DNA from: Anaerolineales bacterium
Lineage (GTDB): Bacteria; Chloroflexota; Anaerolineae; Anaerolineales; Villigracilaceae
Reading direction: 5' to 3'
Assembly (NCBI GenBank): GCA_016744335.1
Contig: JADGEO010000013.1
Location: forward strand, 1-64,000
DNA length: 64,000 nucleotides
Numbering within the stretch: position 1 is the stretch's first letter; each line of letters opens with the position of its first letter. Below the pieces are notes generated by a model that worked only from the letters and a program-made list of their open reading frames with translations, had not been told where the DNA came from and searched no databases. The position numbers and the translations under genes are program-made. Positions 8,576 to 17,837 of this stretch are shown here, piece after piece.

Positions 8576-10006
8576 ATGTCTAAAACACTTAAAGTATTAT
8601 TTTTGGCGGCAGAAGCCACCCCTTTTGTGAAAATCGGCGGCTTAGCCGATGTTGCAGGTGCTTTGCCACGGGCGTTGCGTGCACTCTCTGAAGAAGATGC
8701 AGGTGGCGTAAAGTTGGATGTGCGTTTGGCGATTCCTTTGCACATGGTTATTCGTAACGATTCGGCAACTTTGCGCCCCATAGCCACTTTTTCATTGCAG
8801 CGGTCTGGGGCAGAAATGCCTGTGCAGATTTTCGAGACGAATTCTGAGGGTTTGCCCGTTTATTTTGTAGCGGGGGAACCGATTACGACCAGTGCTTCGG
8901 TTTATTCAGCGAATTCAGCCTTAGATGGAGAAAAGTATACCTTCTTTTCTCTCGCGGCACTTGAAATGACCAAACATCTTGATTGGGTGCCAGATATTGT
9001 ACATGCAAATGATTGGCATACGGCTTTGGCTTCTTATGCCTTGCAGATGAAGCATTGGAATGGGGAGATGCAAGAGACGAAATCTTTGCTTACTGTGCAT
9101 AATTTGCCCTTTTTGGGTCCTGATATTACAGGGCGTTTAGCATCTTATGGTTTGCCCCTTTCTGCAACAGATTTGCCCAAATGGGCGCACGCACAACCCC
9201 TGCCTTTAGGTTTATGGGCATCGAAAAAAAATGTGGCAGTTTCACCAACTTATGCAGAAGAAATGCTTACAAAAGAATTTGGTGCTGGGCTAGAGGGGTA
9301 CCTTGCCAGCCACAAAGATACGCTTATGGGGATTATTAACGGAATAGATGCAGAGAGCTATAACCCTAAAACTGATACCGCAATCCCGACCCAATTTTCA
9401 GCAGAGATTTTAGAAGAACGTTCTTGGAATAAAGCGGGCTTACAACAACTAACAGGTTTAGATATCGATTCTTCAATTCCGCTTTTTGGCATAGTTTCAC
9501 GAATGACGGGGCAAAAGGGAATCGATTTAGCTCTTGGTGCACTTTCTAGGCTTAAAAAGACTCCGTGGCAAGCGGTTATTTTAGGCACGGGCGATTCTGC
9601 CATAGAAAAGCAAGCGAAACGTCTCGAAAAACTCTTCCCTGATCGGGTGAAAGTTGAAATTCGCTATGATGATAGGCTGGCACGCAAAATTTATGCCGGC
9701 ACCGATATGTTTTTAATGCCCTCGCGTTATGAGCCATGCGGACTTTCGCAAATGGTCGCCATGCGCTATGGTTGCCTTCCGATTGCGCGTGCCACTGGTG
9801 GCTTAAAAGACACCATTAAGCATGAAGAAACGGGCTTCCTTTTTGAAGGGGATAATATAAAATCGCTCTCAAAGGCTGTGCGTGAGGCACTCAAAATTTA
9901 CGAAGATAAAAATCATTGGAAAACCATGCAACGCAACGCGATGGCAGAAGATTTCTCATGGAAAAATTCAGCAAAGCAATACGCGGCATTATATAAATCA
10001 CTCTAA
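8576..10006 (+). CDS. glgA: Glycogen synthase (ADP-glucose type)
   Basis: A 476-residue GT5 family enzyme extending alpha-1,4-glucan from ADP-glucose. The N-terminal nucleotide-sugar motif K-x-G-G-L is seen in 'EATPFVKIGGLADVAGALP' (residues 13-31). The HANDWHTAL and 'LTVHNLPFLG' segments and the C-terminal 'PSRYEPCGLSQMVAMRYG' donor-binding motif are in place, and the length is normal. A TAAAAT hexamer lies 7 bases before ATG without a Shine-Dalgarno sequence. It lies next to malQ, giving a small glycogen synthesis/remodelling pair. Confidence 0.95.
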   Translation: MSKTLKVLFLAAEATPFVKIGGLADVAGALPRALRALSEEDAGGVKLDVRLAIPLHMVIRNDSATLRPIATFSLQRSGAEMPVQIFETNSEGLPVYFVAGEPITTSASVYSANSALDGEKYTFFSLAALEMTKHLDWVPDIVHANDWHTALASYALQMKHWNGEMQETKSLLTVHNLPFLGPDITGRLASYGLPLSATDLPKWAHAQPLPLGLWASKKNVAVSPTYAEEMLTKEFGAGLEGYLASHKDTLMGIINGIDAESYNPKTDTAIPTQFSAEILEERSWNKAGLQQLTGLDIDSSIPLFGIVSRMTGQKGIDLALGALSRLKKTPWQAVILGTGDSAIEKQAKRLEKLFPDRVKVEIRYDDRLARKIYAGTDMFLMPSRYEPCGLSQMVAMRYGCLPIARATGGLKDTIKHEETGFLFEGDNIKSLSKAVREALKIYEDKNHWKTMQRNAMAEDFSWKNSAKQYAALYKSL

Positions 10007-10019
10007 AAAACTAACAAGC

Positions 10020-10068
10020 AAACTAGATAGGTCTTAGGCTTCGTAGAAGCACGACTTGTCTAGTTTTT
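10020..10068 (+). terminator. Probable intrinsic terminator after glgA
   Basis: A long imperfect stem (AAACTAGATAGGTC / GACTTGTCTAGTTT, 12 of 14 pairs) is followed by TTTAATTT, between glgA and malQ. If it works, malQ needs its own promoter or read-through. Confidence 0.5.
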
Positions 10069-10074
10069 AATTTC

Positions 10075-11559
10075 ATGAAACTTCCCCGTTCATCTGGCAT
10101 CCTCCTTCACCCCACCAGCCTCCCCAACCGCTATGGCATCGGCGATCTCGGCAAAAGTGCTTATGACTTTGTCGATTTTCTCCATGCTTCGGGCACCCAG
10201 TTTTGGCAAACGCTCCCGCTCGGTCCCACTGGCTACGGCGATTCCCCCTATCAATCTTTCTCTACCTTTGCGGGAAATCCCTATCTGATTAGCCCCGATT
10301 TTTTGCTTGAAGATGGAATGCTTCACCCCGATGATTTAAAAGAAGATTTGGATACCCCGCGCGGACGCGTGGAGTATGGGCGTGTAATAGGCTGGAAACT
10401 TAATCTGCTCGAAAAAGCCTTTGTCCGCTTCACGCGTAACCCGAAACTTGGTTATCGTGACCTCAACATTTTTCGTGAGAAAAACAGCGATTGGCTCGAA
10501 GATTACGCCCTTTTTAGAGCCATCAAAGAAGCAAAGGGTGGCGGTTCATGGGCAGGCTGGGATGAAAACCTCCGCAACCGAGAAAAATTAGCAATCTCAA
10601 GAGCAAGAAAAGAACTAAAGCCAGCCGTAGACCGCTTTGTCTTCTACCAATATCTTTTCTTCCGTCAATGGGATGCATTGCGAGAATACGCCAACACCAA
10701 AGGCATAAAAATCATTGGCGATATTCCCATCTTTGTCTCTTATGATAGCTCCGATGTTTGGGCAAACCCCGAACTTTTCTTTTTAGACGAGCAGAAAAAC
10801 CCTACAGTGGTGGCAGGCGTGCCGCCAGATTATTTCTCGAAAACAGGGCAATTATGGGGTAATCCGCTTTATAAATGGGAAAAGCATAAAGCCACAAATT
10901 ACGCTTGGTGGGTAAAAAGAATGCGCGCCGTCCTCAATATGGTCGATATTGTGCGCCTAGACCATTTTCGCGGCTTTGTGGGCTATTGGGAAATTCCCGC
11001 AAGCGAAGAAACCGCCGTCAAAGGACGTTGGGTATCGGGTCCTGGTGCAGATTTGTTTAATACCCTCAAAGCTGAGTTGGGCGAACTCCCCATCATTGCC
11101 GAAGATTTGGGCGAAATCACCCCAGATGTTTTTGAACTACGTGATCAATTTAATTTGCCGGGTATGAAAATTCTACAATTTGGCTTTTCAGATGAGAGCA
11201 ATCCCTTTTTGCCGCATCATTACCCTGAAAACTGTGTCGCTTATACGGGCACGCATGATAATGATACCTCTCGCGGTTGGTACGAAACGGCAGGTGAGCA
11301 TGAAAAAGACTTTGCACGCCGATATTTAAGCGTAGACGGTAGTGATTTTGCTTGGGACTTAATCCGTGCTTTGTGGAAATCTAAAGCCAATCTTGTTCTT
11401 GCCCCTATGCAAGACTTACTCAACTTAGGCAATGGCGCACGGATGAACTACCCGGGCAGACTTGGGGGCAATTGGGTGTGGAGAATGTCAGGCGATGCTT
11501 TAAGCGGGGAGTTGAAGGATAAAATAATTCAACTCAATCGGGAAAGAAATCGCAGGTGA
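10075..11559 (+). CDS. malQ: 4-alpha-glucanotransferase (amylomaltase)
   Basis: A 494-residue GH77 enzyme transferring alpha-1,4-glucan segments. The family N-terminus 'RSSGILLHPTSLPNRYGIGD' is visible, as are the catalytic nucleophile Asp in 'VRLDHFRGF', the acid/base Glu in 'IIAEDLGEITPDV' and the stabilising Asp in 'YTGTHDNDTSRGW'. It works with glgA in glycogen turnover. Its stop overlaps the next gene's GTG (GTGA at 11556-11559), so the DUF3048 gene is probably co-transcribed. The first codons are unusually C-rich compared with the neighbours. Confidence 0.96.
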   Translation: MKLPRSSGILLHPTSLPNRYGIGDLGKSAYDFVDFLHASGTQFWQTLPLGPTGYGDSPYQSFSTFAGNPYLISPDFLLEDGMLHPDDLKEDLDTPRGRVEYGRVIGWKLNLLEKAFVRFTRNPKLGYRDLNIFREKNSDWLEDYALFRAIKEAKGGGSWAGWDENLRNREKLAISRARKELKPAVDRFVFYQYLFFRQWDALREYANTKGIKIIGDIPIFVSYDSSDVWANPELFFLDEQKNPTVVAGVPPDYFSKTGQLWGNPLYKWEKHKATNYAWWVKRMRAVLNMVDIVRLDHFRGFVGYWEIPASEETAVKGRWVSGPGADLFNTLKAELGELPIIAEDLGEITPDVFELRDQFNLPGMKILQFGFSDESNPFLPHHYPENCVAYTGTHDNDTSRGWYETAGEHEKDFARRYLSVDGSDFAWDLIRALWKSKANLVLAPMQDLLNLGNGARMNYPGRLGGNWVWRMSGDALSGELKDKIIQLNRERNRR

Positions 11560-12869
11560 AATCACGGAAAATTTCAGGTAGCCTCAAAAGAGCAATTATC
11601 TTGGGGGAGTTGTTTTTCTTTATTTTCTTGATATTTATATTTTTTGCGCTTATTAAAGGGGATTTTCTTGGGGAAAATAATGAACTTGTGCCAGCAAAAA
11701 GCACCTCTTCACCAACCGCATTTTTAGAAGAAAGCGTAGAGGCTACGCCTTTCTTAGAAGAATTTTCTTCTTCACTAACACCAACGCCGCGCCCAACCAT
11801 AATTTATGAAGGGGGCGTAAGCTATCCGACTGCATTGCCTGAATTTGTGGCAACGCCGATAGACACCTCGCCTGCATTTCTGCCAGAGGGAATCAATCCG
11901 CTTACGGGGAAAGCTCCTAACTCCCTTGAATTGCTTGAAAGACGACCTGTTGCTATCAAAATTGCTATTTATCCGCGTAGTAATCGCCCTGTTTCTGGGG
12001 TGAACCGCGCCGATGTTGTTTTTGAATATTATATTGAAGATGGGCTAACACGATTTATTGCCCTATTCTATGGAGATAACGCGGCAGAAGTAGGTCCTGT
12101 TCGTTCAGGGCGTTTTTTTGATGAGCATATTGCTCGTATGTATCAATCTTATCTCGTTTTAAAATTTGCAGACCCGCGTGTGTTGAATTATCTTAAATCT
12201 ACAGATATTAGTCGCTTTTTGGTTCTCCCCTCCATTAGCACTTGTCCCCCTTTCTATATTGGGAGATACCAGCGCGATACTTATAATAATGTTTTCTTCG
12301 ATACAACAAGATTCTCTGATTGTTTAGCTAAAAAAGAAATGGATAACACTCGCCCCGCGTTGAATGCGGGCTATTTTAGCATGATCCCCCCAGATTCTGT
12401 AGATAATATCTCGCGTATTTATGCGCGTTATTCCTCCGATAATTATCATTATTGGGGATATGACTCAAATTTACAGCAATACTATCGCTACCAAGAGAAG
12501 GATGATATTCGCGAAGGCAACAGCCCCGATTACGCGTTATTAACAGATTCTTTTACAGGGAGTGGCATAGCAACAGATAATCTTATTTATCTCTTTGTCC
12601 CCCATACTTTTGAAAATGATGACCATGAAAGAAATGAAATTTATCATATCGATTTGTTTGGAGAAGGGGATGCGTATCTCTTTCGTGATGGACGCGTGAT
12701 ACCGGCATATTGGCAGAGGTTTGCGCTTGATCAGCCCCTGCTTATTATGGACAGAAACAGGATGCCGCTGTCCCTTAAAAACGGGCGCATCTTTTACGAA
12801 GTTCTTGGCGAAAACTCTACTTATACTCAAGAAAATGGACAGGCTTTTTTTGAATTTGAGACCCCGTAG
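11556..12869 (+). CDS. DUF3048-domain membrane-anchored protein
   Basis: 437 residues starting at GTG in a 4-base overlap with malQ. One hydrophobic helix (about residues 14-36) is followed by a Ser/Thr/Pro-rich linker (residues 50-110) and then the two DUF3048 lobes. The N-terminal lobe includes 'RRPVAIKIAIYPRSNRPVSG' and 'GPVRSGRFFDEHIARMYQS'. The C-terminal lobe includes 'NYHYWGYDSNLQQYYRYQEK'. The family includes Bacillus YerB, an extracytoplasmic lipoprotein of unclear role. This one is anchored by a helix, not a lipobox. Confidence 0.88.
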   Translation: MKSRKISGSLKRAIILGELFFFIFLIFIFFALIKGDFLGENNELVPAKSTSSPTAFLEESVEATPFLEEFSSSLTPTPRPTIIYEGGVSYPTALPEFVATPIDTSPAFLPEGINPLTGKAPNSLELLERRPVAIKIAIYPRSNRPVSGVNRADVVFEYYIEDGLTRFIALFYGDNAAEVGPVRSGRFFDEHIARMYQSYLVLKFADPRVLNYLKSTDISRFLVLPSISTCPPFYIGRYQRDTYNNVFFDTTRFSDCLAKKEMDNTRPALNAGYFSMIPPDSVDNISRIYARYSSDNYHYWGYDSNLQQYYRYQEKDDIREGNSPDYALLTDSFTGSGIATDNLIYLFVPHTFENDDHERNEIYHIDLFGEGDAYLFRDGRVIPAYWQRFALDQPLLIMDRNRMPLSLKNGRIFYEVLGENSTYTQENGQAFFEFETP

Positions 12870-12883
12870 TTTGAGATGTAAAA

Positions 12884-12953
12884 CGTGAAACTTGAAACGT
12901 GAAAAAAGAATGGAACACAGATGACGCGGATTGGACTGATTGACGCTGGTTTC
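12884..12953. repeat. Short intergenic repeats between convergent genes
   Basis: An ACGTGAAAC-type tandem (AAAACGTGAAACTTGAAACG, 12889-12908) is followed by 'ACACAGATGACGCGGATTGG' (about 12914-12933). Both resemble dispersed intergenic repeats seen elsewhere in this window. No gene. Confidence 0.5.
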
Positions 12954-13901
12954 TTATTTTTTTCTCGATGTCATATAAATCCCCGCTAAAATTAAGATTC
13001 CACCAATAATTTGTAAAGTTGAGGGGATTTCATTTAGGATGATGAATGCCAAAATGCTTGAACCGATTGGCTCGCCAAGTGTGGTCACGGCAACCAATGC
13101 AACGGGTAAAAATTTTAATGCCCAATTATATGTAGAGTGCCCGATAAGTTGGGGGAAGATGGCAATGAGCAGAAGCCATAGGTAGGTAATAGGGGAGTAG
13201 CCAAAGAGGGTGTTTCTCGTAATGGCTAAAATAGCGAGCATCACGATTGCGCCCATCCCATAGACGAGGAAGATATAGGGGATTAAGTTCATCTTGGCGC
13301 GTAAATTTCTGCCAATGAGGAGATAGCCTGCTATTGCCCACGCGCCTGCTAACGCCAGAAAATTGCCCTTTGATGCCTCAGCAAGCCCAAGGCTTGTGCT
13401 GAGGCTAGTCGAAGTATCCACGCGTGAGGCGCAGGTTATCCCACTATCCCATGTACAACCTTCACTAAAGGCGATGATTGTACCGCCGATGAGAGTCAAA
13501 ATCATCCCTAAAATAATGCTTTTGGTGATTTTTTCTTTGAGAAAAATCGGTGCAAGGATTGCCACCCAGAGCGGTGATGTGCTGACAAGAACGACCGAGT
13601 TGGTGACGGTGGTAAATTCGAGAGATGTAATCCAGGTGGCAAAGTGGAGGGCGAGAAAAACGCCCGAAAGGAGACCCAGTGCGAGGTCTCTGCGGGAGAG
13701 GGTGCGTAATTCGGTGCGATATTTTGTGAGTGCAAAGGGGGCTAAGAAGAGGCTGGCAAGTAAAAGCCGAGATGCGGCGATAACCAGCGAGGGGGCTTCT
13801 TCTTGCGCGAAGCGGATAAAGATGGATGATGTTGAAACGGCGAGTATGGCGATGCTGATGGTGAAAAATAAGCGCGTTGAGGATGGTTTTGCTTCTTGCA
13901 A
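12954..13901 (-). CDS. EamA/DMT-family transporter with repeat insertion
   Basis: A full-length 315-residue, two-domain EamA protein with about ten hydrophobic helices. Each half carries the family pattern: 'ITSLEFTTVTNSVVLVSTSPLWVAIL' in the first and 'LPVALVAVTTLGEPIGSSILAF' in the second. The loop between the halves (about residues 150-177) is enlarged and polar ('CASRVDTSTSLSTSLGLAEA') because a REP-like repeat lies in the coding sequence at 13394-13418. The frame is intact. Substrate unknown; such carriers usually export metabolites. Confidence 0.88.
   Translation of the reverse strand: MQEAKPSSTRLFFTISIAILAVSTSSIFIRFAQEEAPSLVIAASRLLLASLFLAPFALTKYRTELRTLSRRDLALGLLSGVFLALHFATWITSLEFTTVTNSVVLVSTSPLWVAILAPIFLKEKITKSIILGMILTLIGGTIIAFSEGCTWDSGITCASRVDTSTSLSTSLGLAEASKGNFLALAGAWAIAGYLLIGRNLRAKMNLIPYIFLVYGMGAIVMLAILAITRNTLFGYSPITYLWLLLIAIFPQLIGHSTYNWALKFLPVALVAVTTLGEPIGSSILAFIILNEIPSTLQIIGGILILAGIYMTSRKK
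13394..13418. repeat. REP-like dispersed repeat inside EamA linker
   Basis: On the minus strand the segment reads GATACTTCGACTAGCCTCAG followed by CACAA. It has the same architecture (TTCGACT..CTCAG) as the repeat in alaS. It encodes DTSTSLSTS in the loop between the two EamA halves. Confidence 0.6.
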
Positions 13902-13914
13902 GGGAGACTCCTGT

Positions 13915-14718
13915 TTATGTGTTGCGCCATTTTTTCTTATGCGCCCAAACTTTGAAGTAGCCCCCGATGGTGCGCATGATTTTCATTTTGCTTTTTCCTA
14001 CTCGTAAATTGGTGTCAAGAACGAGGGGGATTTCTGAAATGGTTTCTTCGAGGTAAATCATTTTGAGTAAGAGTTCTACCATGCACTCGAAGCCTTCTAG
14101 CTCTAAAATTTCTGGGGTGTATTTGTTTTGTAGCTTTTTGATTACTTTGCCTTTATAGAGTCTGTAAAAGGAACTAACGGTTAGAATGCCGTGAATGCCC
14201 AAGAATTCTTTGACAAAGATATTTGCCACATTGCTCAAAAAGGTGCGGATGGGGGATGTGTTGATAATGCCGCCACCGTACATATAGGGGCTGGCGAGGA
14301 CGACATCGTAGCCTTCATCTTTTCGGACGAAAAATTGTTCAAGAAGCTCAATGCGGGATGTGTTGTCTCCCTCCATAGTTGCAACCCAATCATCGTCTTT
14401 TAGTTTGTCGGCAAGATAGGCAAAGGCGGTGCCGAAGGCTTTGCCAGGACCAAGATTTACTTCGTGCTTGAGGTAGGTGAAATTTAGGTTTTGGGCAAGT
14501 TCTTCGACTAGTTCTTCTGTTTTGTCTGTGCTTCCATCGTCTACTAAGATGAAATGTGGGGTATAGTTTTGTTGAAAGCGGCTTTCTATAACTTTAAAAG
14601 ATTCAAATAGGCGTGTAAGATTACCTGCTTCGTTTAGTACGGGGACGATGATATAAAAGTTTGGGGTCATAGGGGGTGTTTTTTTGTGGGGGATGGGATG
14701 CAGTTCCATGAATTTCAA
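13915..14718 (-). CDS. Family 2 glycosyltransferase (dolichol-phosphate-mannose-synthase-like)
   Basis: 267 residues with a GT-A fold. The N-terminal 'NFYIIVPVLNEAGNLTRLFESF' is followed by the nucleotide-binding 'LVDDGSTDKTEELV' and the metal-binding 'DDWVATMEGDNTSR', where a D-x-D-like site is replaced by EGDNT. There is no C-terminal membrane pair, so it is probably a soluble polyprenyl-phosphate sugar transferase. The annotated ATG (14718) adds about 16 residues before the fold; an internal ATG beginning MTPNFYIIVP is a credible alternative. It starts 14 bases downstream of the EamA gene's ATG on the opposite side of the junction, and both are read leftward. Confidence 0.85.
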   Translation of the reverse strand: MKFMELHPIPHKKTPPMTPNFYIIVPVLNEAGNLTRLFESFKVIESRFQQNYTPHFILVDDGSTDKTEELVEELAQNLNFTYLKHEVNLGPGKAFGTAFAYLADKLKDDDWVATMEGDNTSRIELLEQFFVRKDEGYDVVLASPYMYGGGIINTSPIRTFLSNVANIFVKEFLGIHGILTVSSFYRLYKGKVIKKLQNKYTPEILELEGFECMVELLLKMIYLEETISEIPLVLDTNLRVGKSKMKIMRTIGGYFKVWAHKKKWRNT

Positions 14719-14817
14719 TTTGGGAATTGCTTTAGCGTTTTTTCCAGATAAATTTAACGGTCAAGAGACTCACTTTTTTACCCTTGCGGAGAAAAAACCG
14801 AGTTTCTGCTAGTTTTT
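14719..14817. other. Short intergenic spacer
   Basis: About 100 bases between two leftward genes. On the minus strand it contains GCAGAAACTCGGTTTTTTC, a motif I associate with dispersed Chloroflexota intergenic repeats. No convincing terminator or promoter. Confidence 0.3.
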
Positions 14818-16698
14818 CTATTGACAAAGCCCCTGTTCTTCTGCTTTTTTCTCAGGGTTATTAGTATCTGGTCCGTATTGGCAAACAGCTTGCCAAGGTT
14901 CGTAGTGCGTATTGAAAACATCTTCAAAATAGATACTGCCGTTTTTATAAACGGTGCGGGTGACGGATACATCTGCACCCTCGGCAGACCAATCAACTTG
15001 TTTGATTTCATTTTTTGCTAATTCGTCATTTTCTTCAAAAACGGGTTTTGGCGGAGAAACGACACCTTTTGTGCCTGTGGTTGTCCAATCTGTTGAGCGA
15101 CCGTCTGAGGTGGAGTAAAATTTCCAAGTTAGATTTCTGCCAGCTACATCTAAATAGGTTTCCATTAAGAGCCAATAGGGGGTGTCGTTGGTGAATTTGA
15201 AATCTACCAGAGGGAAGTAAACTGTGGCATCTAGCCCAACTAAATCGGAATCTCGCCCGCCACCAGCATCTTGTTCATAATAATAAACTCTATATGCGTG
15301 AGAGTGTCTTTCTTCTACAGGAAAACCAGAAAAGAAAGCGTTTCTAAAAAGGGTAGTGCTAACTTGACAAATGCCACCGCCCACGCCCTTAATGGTTCTG
15401 CCCCCAAAGATGATGAGGGCTTCTGCAAAGCCGTTGTCTAGGCTAATATCGCCGAGAACGCTTCCCATAGAGAAGGTTTCTCCGGGCGCAACGAGTACGC
15501 CATGAAAAGGCGCTGAACCAGCTTGGATATTTTGAATTCTTTCTGCGCTAGACCCATAAAAATAGGAGGTTTCTGCGTTGACTAACTCGGTAATGCCTAG
15601 TTCTTCTGCTGTCATGGTGTCTTTTATGGCGGGGTCTGTTGTGTTTACTTTTAGTTCTATATCGTGTATGCCTTGTAAAATACTTTCATTGATAAATATG
15701 ATGCTAGAGGATATATCTACTGTGCGCCCTGTGGTGGATGGTGTTAAGACAACCAGTTGGCGGCTTTCATCGTCAAAAACAAAGCGAGCGTTTTCTGGAA
15801 GGCGGTCTATTTCTGCGGCGATTTTTACCAGTATTTCACCTAATGCGTTGGGGGCGAGCATAACTTCTATATGGGTGCCTGCTTCGGTTTGAACTTCTTG
15901 AACGATTAGCATTTCTGCTACGATCGGGACATCGTAAGTCCAGGGACCGGGATCAAGTTCACTCGCACCACTCAAGTGTAGGGTTAAGGGCGAGGCGAGA
16001 ATTTGTCGGGCGGTATCTGCTTGAGATGAGACATCCACTAAATCGGGATGAACTTCATCCACGACCATTAGCACTTCCCCATCCCGAAAACTTTGTAGTT
16101 GGGCACTGAGGGCAAGTAATGTGGCATCAACGTTGAGATAACGTCCGACCGTGCCAGGTTGTGAAATGACTTCGGTGCCTTGAATATCGAGGGAGGCTTC
16201 TACGGGGGATTGGTTAAGCCCAAATGCGATGGTTTGTAAGTAGGCGTAGGCAACTTGCTGGTCGAAGATGATGACTATATCGGCGGACTTCCCTTGTTTT
16301 CGCGAATCGAGTTGGTCGTTAAATGCGCCGAAAAGGCCGCCAGAGCGACCGACTTGATAGGCAGAGCTGGCTGATGCAGGGGCATCGAAAACCATGCCTA
16401 ATTCTGCAGGTGAGGCTGTCCAAATTTTATCTCCGTCTCGGAGGAGAATTTTCCCTTGATAGGGGAAGATCAATTCTTCGTTGAGTTTTATAGAGGCTTC
16501 TGCAGGAGTCATTCCAGATAAATTGATGCCCGCAACAGAAATGCCAGGGAAAATGCGCCCAGCATAAACGAGTTGGTAGCCCAATGTCCAGATGATGAGA
16601 ATGATAATAAATAACGCAATGCCGCCAAAGAGCGCGGTGGCAATTTGTGAGGCTATATTAATTTTAGGAGATGAGTAGCTTTGAGTTCTTCTTTCCAT
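14818..16698 (-). CDS. VanW-family protein with peptidoglycan-binding repeats
   Basis: 626 residues. One N-terminal helix (about residues 20-45) anchors it, followed by 'AGRIFPGISVAGINLSGMTPAEASIKL', the start of the YoaR-type putative peptidoglycan-binding domain, which recurs once more before residue 340. The VanW domain follows (about 375-510) with 'PFHGVLVAPGETFSMGSVLGDISLDNGF' and 'GVGGGICQVSTTLFRNAFFSG'. These hallmark segments were seen in the translation. The C-terminal tail (510-626) is less conserved. The family is envelope-linked; its biochemical role is not established. Confidence 0.9.
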   Translation of the reverse strand: MERRTQSYSSPKINIASQIATALFGGIALFIIILIIWTLGYQLVYAGRIFPGISVAGINLSGMTPAEASIKLNEELIFPYQGKILLRDGDKIWTASPAELGMVFDAPASASSAYQVGRSGGLFGAFNDQLDSRKQGKSADIVIIFDQQVAYAYLQTIAFGLNQSPVEASLDIQGTEVISQPGTVGRYLNVDATLLALSAQLQSFRDGEVLMVVDEVHPDLVDVSSQADTARQILASPLTLHLSGASELDPGPWTYDVPIVAEMLIVQEVQTEAGTHIEVMLAPNALGEILVKIAAEIDRLPENARFVFDDESRQLVVLTPSTTGRTVDISSSIIFINESILQGIHDIELKVNTTDPAIKDTMTAEELGITELVNAETSYFYGSSAERIQNIQAGSAPFHGVLVAPGETFSMGSVLGDISLDNGFAEALIIFGGRTIKGVGGGICQVSTTLFRNAFFSGFPVEERHSHAYRVYYYEQDAGGGRDSDLVGLDATVYFPLVDFKFTNDTPYWLLMETYLDVAGRNLTWKFYSTSDGRSTDWTTTGTKGVVSPPKPVFEENDELAKNEIKQVDWSAEGADVSVTRTVYKNGSIYFEDVFNTHYEPWQAVCQYGPDTNNPEKKAEEQGLCQ

Positions 16699-16731
16699 AA
16701 GGGGGGATTATACCGTGCTTTGGGAATGTTT

Positions 16732-16771
16732 CGTCTTGTGTAAAATACGCTCTGTAACTTTACACAAGACG
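16732..16771. repeat. Perfect 13-bp inverted repeat
   Basis: The arms CGTCTTGTGTAAA and TTTACACAAGACG are separated by 14 bases, just after the coiled-coil gene stop and upstream of the VanW gene. There is no T-tract on either strand. It could be an mRNA-end hairpin or an operator. Confidence 0.6.
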
Positions 16772-16772
16772 C

Positions 16773-17837
16773 TTAAAGCCGTATTATTGTTCCACAATAC
16801 TCGCACTCAATGCTATCCATGCCGCGCAAAATTTCTTGAGTAATTGTGCCGCTACAAGAGGGGCATTTTGAGGGTGCGTCTTTGACCTTTTGGGCAATTG
16901 CCTTATCAATGGCAATTGCGCGGGTGCTGTCAAATTCTTTTGCTTTAGCACGTTTTAGCAAAGTCTTCCATTTGTCACTGCTTTGCCAAATATGCAAAAC
17001 AACGCTGTCAAAAGGCGCATCTCCGCTAAATTGCACGTCTATAAAATCATCTTTTCCCATAAAGCCTTTATCTGTAGCGTTTGCTTTTTCAATGAGAGCT
17101 ACGGGTACTTCCCAGCGTAATTTGTGCACCATTTCTTTTGCCGTGGTTATAAAAAGCACCTTTTTGGTGGCAATTTCTTCTTTTTGCTCGAAGAGCAAAC
17201 GTTGGTCGGTTAGGTATAAAATGCCTTCGGGGTCGTCTTTATCTTCTTCGCCATCTTTTGTCCAGACCGCTTTTACAGCCATAATACTCGCTTCGGTCGC
17301 TAATAAATCAAAGGTGGCTTCGTCAAATTTTTCTAGCATTTGCTCTAATTGAGACAAATGGGATTGGACTGTTTGTACGTGTCCGTTGAAATTATCATAC
17401 TCGCCGCGGATGCTTTGTGCCGCTGATTCAACGCGATTTTCTAGCGTTTCTACGCGTGACATCAACTTGCTTGCCTGTGGACGCAACCTCGCGGGAGAGC
17501 CAGTTTTTCCCGCCAATTGCGTAATCTCTCGCTCTATTGGGTGCAAGGCACTCCCTAATGCGCGGGATTCTTTTTCTATTTGTCTTTTAACATCGGGGGC
17601 AATTTTTTGCCATTCTTCAGCAAAATCTACTGCTTTTTCTTCTAAATCTTTTTCAAAGGCATAGCCGTACTCGCGCAAGGATCTAATGCGCCTATCCATC
17701 CCGTTGACTGATGTTTGCAAATCTTCTACTTGGTCACGAATGTCGCTCATGCGCACATTATCTTGTAAACTGTCTAAGCTTGATTGTAGGCTACGAATAT
17801 CGCTTTGTACTTTTTCGGCAAGGGTTTGGGCAGTCAT
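16773..17837 (-). CDS. Coiled-coil protein with PH/GRAM-like region and C-terminal zinc ribbon
   Basis: 354 residues, not matched to a named protein. Residues 1-180 are strongly helical and charged with heptad character ('SLQSSLDSLQDNVRMSDIRD'), so coiled coil is likely. Around 185-290 the sequence turns into strand-rich 'GILYLTDQRLLFEQKEE', the pattern seen in bacterial PH and GRAM-like domains. The C-terminus is a four-Cys zinc ribbon, CPSC at about 325 and CEYC at about 345. There is no signal peptide, so it is probably cytoplasmic and membrane- or complex-associated. Function unknown. Confidence 0.7.
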   Translation of the reverse strand: MTAQTLAEKVQSDIRSLQSSLDSLQDNVRMSDIRDQVEDLQTSVNGMDRRIRSLREYGYAFEKDLEEKAVDFAEEWQKIAPDVKRQIEKESRALGSALHPIEREITQLAGKTGSPARLRPQASKLMSRVETLENRVESAAQSIRGEYDNFNGHVQTVQSHLSQLEQMLEKFDEATFDLLATEASIMAVKAVWTKDGEEDKDDPEGILYLTDQRLLFEQKEEIATKKVLFITTAKEMVHKLRWEVPVALIEKANATDKGFMGKDDFIDVQFSGDAPFDSVVLHIWQSSDKWKTLLKRAKAKEFDSTRAIAIDKAIAQKVKDAPSKCPSCSGTITQEILRGMDSIECEYCGTIIRL

